This document shows, piece after piece, positions 39,715-47,645 of a stretch of 64,000 nt of DNA. The position numbers were made by a program, and so were the translations under genes. The stretch lies in NCBI GenBank assembly GCA_947630785.1, contig CANRIW010000001.1, positions 1 to 64,000 of the forward strand, written 5' to 3'. Source of the DNA: an uncultured Oscillospiraceae bacterium (lineage in GTDB: Bacteria > Bacillota > Clostridia > Oscillospirales > Oscillospiraceae). Within the stretch, counting starts at the first letter, position 1; every line of letters begins with the position of its first letter. The notes beneath the pieces were generated by a model. It worked only from the letters and a program-made list of their open reading frames with translations. It had not been told where the DNA came from and did not search any database.

Positions 39715-40241
39715 GCTTTTTGAGGGTTCCGCCCCCGGGCGGGTCACTTTTCCCCCGGGGGAAAAGTAACCAAAAGGCCGCTCAAGGGGCCGGCGGCCGG
39801 GTTGGAGCGTACCGCTCCACAGGCCGCCTTGCCCCCTGAGGACCCCCGTTTACAGGGGCGCCCGATTCGGCAGCCTGGCAGTCGCGTCCGGCACGAGGTC
39901 GTCGCCCCGCTTCCGCTTGATTTCGCGCTATGCGCTTCGTGTCTGTGCGCTGACACACTCTGCGTCTGCCCGCCCGTGCCTGCATGGGCACTCACGCACC
40001 GCCAGCGGCGTGGCCCTCACCGGTAGGGCGGCAGACTGCCGAAAGGCGGGCCGGGCCCGCCGGGCCACCCATCCAGGCGCCCGCAGGAGACGCTTTGCAG
40101 AACCGGACACCCGCGCACCAGCGGCAGCGGAAAGAGCCGCTGATCAAATTCGAAACACTCGCGCCGGAAATAGAAGTTGGCAGGCTGACAACGGCCCCCG
40201 TAAAAAACGGGGGTCCTTAGGGGGCGGAACCCTCAAAAAGC
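39715..40241. repeat. Non-coding element bounded by 22-bp perfect inverted repeats, hairpin-dense
   Basis: GCTTTTTGAGGGTTCCGCCCCC (39715-39736) and its exact reverse complement (40220-40241); internal 22-bp palindrome ACTTTTCCCCCGGGGGAAAAGT and inner IR AGGACCCCCGTTT/AAACGGGGGTCCT. Confidence 0.8.
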
Positions 40242-40314
40242 GCGGCTTGCCTGCTTGCGCAGGCCGTCGTCGGCTTCGCCGCCGCCGGAGGGCTCACGCC
40301 CTCCAAAGCCGCGC
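40240..40314. other. Cloverleaf-like multi-hairpin fold 3' of noc-like gene
   Basis: GCGCGGCTT ... AAGCCGCGC closing stem enclosing CCTGC-TTGC-GCAGG, CGGC-TTC-GCCG and GGAGGGC-TCAC-GCCCTCC hairpins. Confidence 0.65.
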
Positions 40315-40332
40315 CGCAGGTGGGGTCTGCCT

Positions 40333-41124
40333 CTACTTCGGGATATGTATCGTCAGCGTGATCTCACTGTCGGTCTCCTCCCGGCCGCACTTGGCGGCAA
40401 CCCCGGCGGACTGCATCACCGCCAGGCCCCGCTTGACGGTGTTCAAAAACAGCCGCACGTCCTTGATGCGGTAGATGGGGGAGGCGGAGCGGGGTTTTTC
40501 CGCCTGCCGGCACAGCCGGTCGATGTACTCCTCGGTCCTGGCCACGTTCAGCCTGGCCTTGAGGATGTGGTCCAGGGCGGCCCGCTGGCGGTCCGGGTCC
40601 TCCAGCCGGAGGAGCGCACGGGCGTGGCGCTCGGTGAGGCGGTTGGCGCGGAGGGAGGCGCTCACGTCGGGAGGCAGCTTCAGCAGGCGGAGCTTGTTGG
40701 CCACGGCGGACTGGCTCTTGCCCACCCGGCGGGCGGCCTCCTCCTGGGACAGGTGGAACCGCTCGATGAGCTTGCGGAGGGCCTCCGCCTCCTCCCACAC
40801 GTCCAGGTCCCGCCGCTGGAGGTTCTCGATGAGGGCCAGCAGGGAGGAGGTTTGTTCGTCCGCCTCCACCGGCAGACAGGGCACGGTGGTCAGCCCCGCC
40901 AGCTGGGCCGCCCGGAGGCGGCGCTCCCCGGCCACCAGCTCCCAGCCGCTCACGGTGCGCCGCACCGACAGGGGCTGGAGGACCCCCACCGAGGCGATGG
41001 AGCGGGACAGCTCCTCCAGGCCCTCCCGGTCGAAGGTCCGGCGGGGCTGGTGGGGGTTGGGCCGCAGCTCTTTTACGGGGATGTCGATGACCTGGCGTTT
41101 GTTCGCTTTTCGGAAAAGGGGCAT
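40333..41124 (-). CDS. noc: ParB-family nucleoid occlusion-like protein (Noc)
   Basis: MPLFRKANKRQVIDIPVKELRPNPHQPRRTFDREGLEELSRSI; GERRLRAAQLAG; LIENLQRRDLDVWEEAEAL; second ParB homologue next to parAB. Confidence 0.85.
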   Translation of the reverse strand: MPLFRKANKRQVIDIPVKELRPNPHQPRRTFDREGLEELSRSIASVGVLQPLSVRRTVSGWELVAGERRLRAAQLAGLTTVPCLPVEADEQTSSLLALIENLQRRDLDVWEEAEALRKLIERFHLSQEEAARRVGKSQSAVANKLRLLKLPPDVSASLRANRLTERHARALLRLEDPDRQRAALDHILKARLNVARTEEYIDRLCRQAEKPRSASPIYRIKDVRLFLNTVKRGLAVMQSAGVAAKCGREETDSEITLTIHIPK

Positions 41125-41209
41125 AAGACCGCCTCCTAAATGCCGTTTGGACAAGCATAGCCCCCTTCCGATGGGAAAATCCATCGAAAGGGGGCGTGTT
41201 TCCGTTTTT

Positions 41210-42064
41210 TCAGCTGACGCGGAGGAAGCCCTTGCCGAAAATCTCGCTGGAATTGAGGATGAGCATGAAGGCTTCGGGCTCGGTGGAGCGGAGGTACCGG
41301 CGAAGGGCCACCGCCTGGTGCCGGGACAGGGCGGTGAGCACCACCCAGCGCCCCTCATGGGAATAGGCGCCCTCCGCCCGCCAGAGGGTGGCCGAGCGGT
41401 GCAGGGTGTTCAGGATATAGGCCCGGACCTCCTCCGGGTGGGAGGTGACGGCGATGAAGCTCTTTTTGCGGTTCAGGGACTCGATCACGTTATCCACCAG
41501 CACCGTTTTCAGCAGCAGTCCCAGGACGGACAGCAGACCGGTCTTTAAATCGAGGAACAGGAAGGTGGACAGCACGATGAGCACGTCCACGCACAGCAGG
41601 GCCGCGCCGATGTCCAGGCTGGTGTACTTTTTCAGGATCATGGCCAGGATATCGGTGCCGCCGGTGGAGCCGTCCAGGTTGAACAGGACGGCGGAGCCCA
41701 GGGCGGGGAAGATCACCGCGAAGAACAGCTCCATCAGCACCTCGTCGGTGAGGGGGGCGGACAGGGGGCACAGCCACTCCAGGCCGGACAGCAGAGCGGA
41801 GAACAGCACCGAGCAGTACACGGTGCGCAGGCCAAAGCCCTTGTTCAGGAACAGGAAGCCCAGGGCCAGGAAGGCCAGGTTGATGACCGAGGCGAAGGTG
41901 GAAGAGCTCACCGCCGGGAAGGCGGCGGACAGCACCACCGCCAGGCCAGTGACCCCGCCGGTGGAGATGTGGTTAGGGAACTTGAAGAAGTACACGCCCA
42001 CCGCCACCAGGGCGGTGCCCAGGGTGAGCAGGATAAACTCGCGGAGCCCGCGCTTCCAGTCCAT
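41210..42064 (-). CDS. YitT-family (DUF161/DUF2179) membrane protein
   Basis: FFKFPNHISTGGVTGLAVVL; GSTGGTDILAMILKKYT; C-terminal DUF2179-like region. Confidence 0.92.
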   Translation of the reverse strand: MDWKRGLREFILLTLGTALVAVGVYFFKFPNHISTGGVTGLAVVLSAAFPAVSSSTFASVINLAFLALGFLFLNKGFGLRTVYCSVLFSALLSGLEWLCPLSAPLTDEVLMELFFAVIFPALGSAVLFNLDGSTGGTDILAMILKKYTSLDIGAALLCVDVLIVLSTFLFLDLKTGLLSVLGLLLKTVLVDNVIESLNRKKSFIAVTSHPEEVRAYILNTLHRSATLWRAEGAYSHEGRWVVLTALSRHQAVALRRYLRSTEPEAFMLILNSSEIFGKGFLRVS

Positions 42065-42242
42065 GAGAGGTCCTTCCTTTCGCCGCCGGGAGACGGCTTT
42101 GTCTGCGTACCGCGGACATTGTAGCAGAAAGCGGGCGGATATGCAAGACATTTCCATAAAAGGTGAACCGGGGCCCTCGCCCATGTTCACAGAGCAGTGT
42201 TCCCCCCGCCCGTGGGCGGGGAGATATGTCCCGACAAAAGGC

Positions 42243-42266
42243 GAACCGGGGCTTTCGCCCCGGTTC
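42243..42266 (-). terminator. Terminator hairpin
   Basis: GAACCGGGGC-TTTC-GCCCCGGTTC perfect stem; minus strand continues CGCCTTTTG. Confidence 0.65.
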
Positions 42267-42365
42267 AGAAATGGAGGATAGAATGAAAAAGAAAGGATAT
42301 CTCTTGCAAGTGTTAAGATAAAGGGGAATCGTTACGAAAGTTCAGAAACATTTATTACAAAAGTA

Positions 42366-42827
42366 TTAAATCTCGCCGGACCCTCTCAATCCGCCGAAAA
42401 ACCGCTCCAGCAGCGCCCGACACTCCGCCTCCAGCAGGCCGCCGTACAGCCGGGGGCGGTGGTTGAACCGCTCCTCGAACAGGTTCAGCACCGAGCCGCA
42501 GCAGCCGGATTTCTCCTCCCGGGCGCCGTAGCGCACCTCGGCCACGCGGGAATTGATGATGGCCCCGGCGCACATGGGGCAGGGCTCCAGGGTCACGTAC
42601 AGGGTGCACCCCTCCAGCCGCCAGCTCCCCAGCCTCCGGCAGGCGTCCGTGATGGCCTCCACCTCCGCGTGGGCGGTGGCGGAGCGGTCCGCCTCCCGGC
42701 GGTTGCGGCCCTCGCCGATGATCTCCCCGGACGGGGACACGATCACGCAGCCCACCGGCACGTCCCCGGAGGAGAAACACTCCTCCGCCAGGGCGATGGC
42801 GCGGCGCATATAGTCCTCGTGGGTCAT
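42366..42827 (-). CDS. tadA: tRNA-specific adenosine deaminase
   Basis: TAHAEVEAITDACRRLGSWRL; LYVTLEPCPMCAGAIINSRV. Confidence 0.95.
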   Translation of the reverse strand: MTHEDYMRRAIALAEECFSSGDVPVGCVIVSPSGEIIGEGRNRREADRSATAHAEVEAITDACRRLGSWRLEGCTLYVTLEPCPMCAGAIINSRVAEVRYGAREEKSGCCGSVLNLFEERFNHRPRLYGGLLEAECRALLERFFGGLRGSGEI

Positions 42828-42896
42828 GGGCGGGGCCTCCTTCCGGGCGGGTTTTCTCCATTATAGCACAGCGGATGTGGTTTTCTCAAGTTTCTC

Positions 42897-42946
42897 TTGA
42901 CATATATCGAACATTGATATATTCTTGGAGTATCAATATTCGATAT
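42897..42946 (+). promoter_or_regulatory. PadR promoter/operator
   Basis: TTGACA(42897-42902)-17-TATTCT; ATATCGAACATTGATA (42904-42919) and TATCAATATTCGATAT (42931-42946), inverted, 15/16 match. Confidence 0.8.
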
Positions 42947-42961
42947 AAGGGGGGCGGGGAC

Positions 42962-43429
42962 ATGGCCAGAGAGAAGCTGGAGACCCTGACCGAGCAGATG
43001 TACTATCTCCTGCTGGCGCTGTACGAGCCGGGGCACGGCTACGCGGTGATGGAGCGGGTGGAGAGGCTGTCCCGCGGGCGGCTGCGGCTGGGGCCGGGGA
43101 CCCTCTACACCCTGCTGGGCCGGTTCGAGCGGGAAAGACTCATCCGGCTGGAGCGGACGGAGGACAAGCGGAAGATCTACCGGCTGACGGCGGAGGGCGA
43201 GGCGGTCCTCCGGGAGGAGCATGAGCGGCTGCGGCGGCAGCTGGCCGACGGCGAGGCGATCCTTGGAAAGGAGGGCGGCCATGAGGGACAGGAAATATGT
43301 GCTGTTTCGGTTCTCCCCGTATCTGTACAAGGGGATGGAGGAGTATCTGAACGAGCAGGCGGAGAACGGCTGGGAGCTGGAGTCGACGGGTCCGCTGGTG
43401 GGCAGGTTCCACCGGACCTGGCGGACTGA
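42962..43429 (+). CDS. PadR-family transcriptional regulator (ORF overlaps next gene)
   Basis: YYLLLALYEPGHGYAVMERVERLSRGRLRLGPGTLYTLLGRFERERLIRLERTEDKRKIYRLTAEG. Confidence 0.88.
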   Translation: MAREKLETLTEQMYYLLLALYEPGHGYAVMERVERLSRGRLRLGPGTLYTLLGRFERERLIRLERTEDKRKIYRLTAEGEAVLREEHERLRRQLADGEAILGKEGGHEGQEICAVSVLPVSVQGDGGVSERAGGERLGAGVDGSAGGQVPPDLAD

Positions 43430-44177
43430 CCTGCGGTACAGCGTGGACCTGATCCCCCGGGACGAGGGGTACCGCCGGGAGTACTTCGATCTGTGCCGGG
43501 ACGCGGGCTGGGAGCTCATCGAGACCCTGCCGGCGGTGGCGGTGTTCGCCTCCCTGCCGGGGGCCGACCCGCCCCCGGTCCAGAGCGACCCTGCGGTGGA
43601 GCGGGAGAACTTTTCGCGGGCCATGGCGCGGTATCTGATCTGGACCGGGCTGCTGTTCGCGGCGGGGATCGCCAGCATCCTCTGGCTGCGGGGGGAGATC
43701 GCCCGGACTTACGGCATCCTGGCCACGCCGGTGTATGTGTGGATCTACCGGCTGTGGCTCACGTTCACCGCCGACGCGCTGCTGGCCATGCTGCTGCTGG
43801 AGACGATGAGCCTGTTGGCGGTGTGGCTGTCCGCCCTGACCCAGCGGGGGGCGCCCGTCCCGCCCCGGTGGGCCCTGTGGATCGACGGCGCCGGCGGCAT
43901 ACTCATGTGGACGGCCATCGCCTCGGCCGGGCTGATGATAGCGGCCCACCGGTGCTTCACCTATGGACTGGATCTCAGGGTGTTGCTGCTGACGGCGGCG
44001 CTGGCGGGGGCGGCCTGCCTATTTTTCGCCCTGGCGGGGCAGCGGTCCGGTCGGACGCTGAACCGCGCCCGGAGCCTGCTGGCGCTGACGGGAGTGCTGG
44101 CGATCGTTGCCGCCGTGGGGGTGTATCTGTTCCTGCGGCACATGAATTTTATGGGATGGGGGCTCTGGTATGTCTGA
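43281..44177 (+). CDS. DUF2812-domain membrane protein
   Basis: MRDRKYVLFRFSPYLYKGMEEYLNEQAENGWELEST; common partner of PadR regulators. Confidence 0.85.
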   Translation: MRDRKYVLFRFSPYLYKGMEEYLNEQAENGWELESTGPLVGRFHRTWRTDLRYSVDLIPRDEGYRREYFDLCRDAGWELIETLPAVAVFASLPGADPPPVQSDPAVERENFSRAMARYLIWTGLLFAAGIASILWLRGEIARTYGILATPVYVWIYRLWLTFTADALLAMLLLETMSLLAVWLSALTQRGAPVPPRWALWIDGAGGILMWTAIASAGLMIAAHRCFTYGLDLRVLLLTAALAGAACLFFALAGQRSGRTLNRARSLLALTGVLAIVAAVGVYLFLRHMNFMGWGLWYV

Positions 44178-44724
44178 TTTTATTCTGACTGCGGCGGAAT
44201 ACCTGGCGGAGCGGATCCTGCCCATTTTGATCGGAACGGCGGCCTTCTGGCTGGTCCGCCGGCTGCTGATTCGGCGGGGGACCCTGACCGAGGGGGGAAG
44301 GGCCCACGAGATCGGGGTGCTGGTGTTCGCCCTGTACGTGTCGGCGGTGCTGTCCCTGACCTATCTGCCCCTGCGGCCCATGTCTGAGGGCGGATTTTCG
44401 TTCAACTCCACTATATGGGGCCTCCTGACGGGGACCTATACCGCCGGGAGCTGGGTCTTTACCATGATGGCCGCCAACGTGGTGATGTTCCTCCCCTTGG
44501 GGTTTCTGGCGAGCCTGCTGTGGCGGCAGCGGGCCTGGCAGACGCTGGCCCTCTGTCTGGCGGCCACCCTGTGTATCGAGCTGCTCCAGCCGCTGGCGGG
44601 GCGGAGCTTCGACATCGACGACATCCTGCTGAACTTTTTGGGTGGGGCGCTGGGGCTGCTGGCGGCGATGGGATTCAAAAAGCTCTGGCCCCAGACGGCG
44701 GAGGGGCTGAAGAGCAAGGCGTAA
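44170..44724 (+). CDS. VanZ-family membrane protein
   Basis: NVVMFLPLGFLASLLWRQ; IELLQPLAGRSFDIDDILLNFLGGALG. Confidence 0.88.
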   Translation: MSDFILTAAEYLAERILPILIGTAAFWLVRRLLIRRGTLTEGGRAHEIGVLVFALYVSAVLSLTYLPLRPMSEGGFSFNSTIWGLLTGTYTAGSWVFTMMAANVVMFLPLGFLASLLWRQRAWQTLALCLAATLCIELLQPLAGRSFDIDDILLNFLGGALGLLAAMGFKKLWPQTAEGLKSKA

Positions 44725-44727
44725 AGA

Positions 44728-44755
44728 AGCGCCCGGACTTGAAGTCCGGGCGCTT
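44728..44755. terminator. Bidirectional terminator hairpin
   Basis: AGCGCCCGGACTT-G-AAGTCCGGGCGCTTT. Confidence 0.8.
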
Positions 44756-44785
44756 TCCTGTGTATTTCCGGGAAAATCTCCCGCC

Positions 44786-45442
44786 TCAGCACATGGGCTT
44801 CAGATCGGGGGAGATGATCAGGGTGGCCTCGGTGGCGGCCTGCACCTGTTCCACGGTGAACTCGGGGTTGATCTCCACCAGCTCCAGACCCTTGTCAGTG
44901 ACGTTCATCACGCCCATCTCGGTGATGATCTTGGTGATGCAGTGGACCGCGGTGTAGGGCAGACGGCACTTCTTCAGGATCTTGGGGTTGCCCTTGGCGG
45001 TGTGCTCCATGGCCACGATGACCGCTTTGGCGCCCACCAGCAGATCCATGGCGCCGCCCATGCCGGGCATCTTCTTGCCGGGGATGATCCAGTTGGCCAG
45101 AGAGCCCTCCTCGTCGACCTCCAGGCCGCCCAGAATGGTGGCGTTCACATGGCCGCCGCGGATGAAGCCGAAGGAGGTGGCGGAGTCCACAAAGCAGCCG
45201 CCCCGGACCGCGCAGGCGTTGCCGCCGCCGGCGTCGATGTTGTAAAGGGGCTCCTCATACCCCTCGATGGGGATGCCGGCGCCGATGATGCCGTTCTCAG
45301 CCTGGAGGATGACGTGGACGTTCTCAGGCAGATAGTTGGGGACCAGGGTGGGCAGGCCGATGCCCAAGTTGACCACGTCGCCGTCCTTCAGTTCGGCAGC
45401 CACACGCTTGGCGATAAAGCCTTTGATCTCAGACTTGTCCAT
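44786..45442 (-). CDS. CoA-transferase subunit B (AtoA/ScoB-like)
   Basis: IAKRVAAELKDGDVVNLGIGLPTLVPNYLPENVHVILQAENGIIGAG. Confidence 0.92.
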   Translation of the reverse strand: MDKSEIKGFIAKRVAAELKDGDVVNLGIGLPTLVPNYLPENVHVILQAENGIIGAGIPIEGYEEPLYNIDAGGGNACAVRGGCFVDSATSFGFIRGGHVNATILGGLEVDEEGSLANWIIPGKKMPGMGGAMDLLVGAKAVIVAMEHTAKGNPKILKKCRLPYTAVHCITKIITEMGVMNVTDKGLELVEINPEFTVEQVQAATEATLIISPDLKPMC

Positions 45443-46131
45443 CAATACTTCCCTCCATCCACGATGTAGTTGACGCAGGCGCCGGTGACATGCACGTTCT
45501 CGGGCTCGATGTCGCCCAGCTCCACCACGTTGTCGGCCTCCACGATGACCAGATCGGCGGCGGTGGCCATCATGGGGTTGAAGTTGCGGGTCATGCCCTT
45601 GAACCACATGTTGCCCATCCTGTCCACCATGTGGGCGTTCAGGATGGCCACGTCGGCGTGCAGGGGCTTCATGAGCAGATACTCCTTGCCCTCGATGGTC
45701 TGCTTGCCCAGGCAGTAGGGGGAGTCCTCCACGATGGTGCCCACGCCGGTGGGGGTGAGCACACCGCCCAGACCCGCACCGCCGGCCCGGATCATCTCGG
45801 CCAGGGAGCCCTGGGGGATCAGGTCCACGGTGAGGGTCTTTTCCACCATGTTCTGCTGGGCCACGTCAGGGGTCATGCCCACATGGGAGTTGATGACGTG
45901 CTTCACCTGATGGTTGTGGATCAGCTTGGCCATGCCCCACAGGTCGCCGTTGGGACCCTGGGCCATGCCGCAGTCGTTGCCGATGATGGTGAAATCCTTT
46001 TTGCCGCTTTTGGAGAGGGCGTCGATGATATGATGGGCGCTGCCGCGGCCCAGGAAACCGCCATACATGATGGTGGCACCGTCGGGAATCATGGCGACCG
46101 CCTCTTCCAGCGTGATGATCTTGTTAGTCAA
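45442..46131 (-). CDS. CoA-transferase subunit A (AtoD/ScoA-like)
   Basis: MTNKIITLEEAVAMIPDGATIMYGGFLGRGSAHHIIDAL; TGVGTIVEDSPYCLGKQTIEGKEYLL. Confidence 0.92.
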   Translation of the reverse strand: MTNKIITLEEAVAMIPDGATIMYGGFLGRGSAHHIIDALSKSGKKDFTIIGNDCGMAQGPNGDLWGMAKLIHNHQVKHVINSHVGMTPDVAQQNMVEKTLTVDLIPQGSLAEMIRAGGAGLGGVLTPTGVGTIVEDSPYCLGKQTIEGKEYLLMKPLHADVAILNAHMVDRMGNMWFKGMTRNFNPMMATAADLVIVEADNVVELGDIEPENVHVTGACVNYIVDGGKY

Positions 46132-46198
46132 TGTGATTCCTCCTTATGTATTACTCTATGGATACCAAAGGAAATATTCCCCCTGGGAGATCCCTTCC

Positions 46199-47458
46199 TC
46201 AGCACTTCTCGAACACGGTGGCGACACCCATGCCGCCGCCGATGCACAGGGTGGCCAGACCCTTCTTGGCCTCGGGCCGCTTCTGCATCTCGTGGAGCAG
46301 GGTGACGATGATCCGGGCGCCGGAGGCCCCCACGGGGTGGCCGATGGAGATGGCGCCGCCGTTGACGTTGACCTTGCTCATGTCGAAGTGGAGCTCACGG
46401 GCCACGGCGATGGACTGGGCGGCGAATGCCTCGTTGGCCTCGATCAGGTCGATGTCGTCGATGGTCAGGCCGGCCTTGGCCATGGCGTTGCGGGAGGCGG
46501 GCACGGGGCCCACGCCCATGATCTTGGGATCCACGCCGCCCTGGCCCCAGCCGATGAGTCTGGCCATGGGCTTGAGGCCGTACTTCTCCACCGCATCGCC
46601 GGAGGCCAGCAGGATGGCGGCCGCGCCGTCGTTGATGCCGGAGGCGTTGGCGGCGGTGACCCGCTGCACATGCTTGCGGGTGTCGGCCTCATGGACTTGA
46701 GTGGGCTCAAAGGTGTGGACGATCTCGTCCTCCACGCCCTCAGGGCCCACGGGGAAGGCGCCCTTCAGCTTAGCGATGCCCTCGGCGGTGGTGCCGGCGC
46801 GGGGGAACTCGTCCCGCTTGAACTCCACCATCTGCTTCTTGACCTTCACCATCACGGGGACGATCTCGTCGTCGAACCGGCCGGAGTTCTGGGCGGCCTC
46901 GGTCTTCTGCTGGGAGGAGGCGGCGAACTCGTCCAGCTCCTGGCGGGTGATGCCCCACACATCGCAGATGTTCTCGGCGGTGGTGCCCATGTGGTAGTTG
47001 TTGTAGGCGTCCCACAGGCCGTCGCGGATCATGGTGTCGACCACTTTCTTGTCGCCCATGCGGGCGCCCCAGCGCTCGTCAGGCAGGGCGAAGGGGGCGG
47101 CGGACATATTCTCGGTGCCGCCGCAGACGATCACGTCGGCGTCGCCGGCCAGGATGGCGCGGGCGCCCTCGATGACAGACTTCATGCCGGAGCCGCACAC
47201 CATGCCCACCGTGTAGGCGGGGACGGAGTAGGGCAGGCCGGCCTTGATCCCTACCTGACGGGCCACGTTCTGGCCCTGGGCGGCGGTGAGGATGGAGCCG
47301 AACATGAGCTCATCCACCTGCTCGGGCTTGACGCCGGCGCGGTTCAGGACCTCTTTGACCACGATGGCGCCCAGCTCAGAGGAAGGGGTGTCCTTCAGGG
47401 AGCCTCCGAAAGAGCCCACTGCGGTGCGGCAGCAGTTGACGACATAGATTTCTTTCAT
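46199..47458 (-). CDS. thl: Acetyl-CoA C-acetyltransferase (thiolase)
   Basis: NCCRTAVGSFGGSLKD; MVCGSGMKSV; NEAFAAQSIAVARE; NVNGGAISIGHPVGASGARI; GLATLCIGGGMG. Confidence 0.95.
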   Translation of the reverse strand: MKEIYVVNCCRTAVGSFGGSLKDTPSSELGAIVVKEVLNRAGVKPEQVDELMFGSILTAAQGQNVARQVGIKAGLPYSVPAYTVGMVCGSGMKSVIEGARAILAGDADVIVCGGTENMSAAPFALPDERWGARMGDKKVVDTMIRDGLWDAYNNYHMGTTAENICDVWGITRQELDEFAASSQQKTEAAQNSGRFDDEIVPVMVKVKKQMVEFKRDEFPRAGTTAEGIAKLKGAFPVGPEGVEDEIVHTFEPTQVHEADTRKHVQRVTAANASGINDGAAAILLASGDAVEKYGLKPMARLIGWGQGGVDPKIMGVGPVPASRNAMAKAGLTIDDIDLIEANEAFAAQSIAVARELHFDMSKVNVNGGAISIGHPVGASGARIIVTLLHEMQKRPEAKKGLATLCIGGGMGVATVFEKC

Positions 47459-47645
47459 GCGCGTGACCTCCAATATTGTGAAATAAGGGACAGGCAGAAT
47501 CGGTGCTACAATTATATAACGGGGGTTTCAAAAAAGCAACAGGGGAAATGTACTTTTCTTTGAGAAAACTCGCGGTTAAACGGGATATCCGGATACATTG
47601 CCGAAGGATAAAAAACGCCCCCGAACGAGCGGGGGGCGGCGGTGT

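Noticed and set aside
39715-40241. CRISPR array or autonomous insertion sequence
   Set aside because: No regularly spaced direct repeats and no transposase ORF; only terminal and nested inverted repeats.
39917-40474. 185-aa plus-strand ORF across the TIR element
   Set aside because: Arg/Ala/Ser-rich with no domain; crosses the TIR and the noc 3' end, so not treated as a protein.
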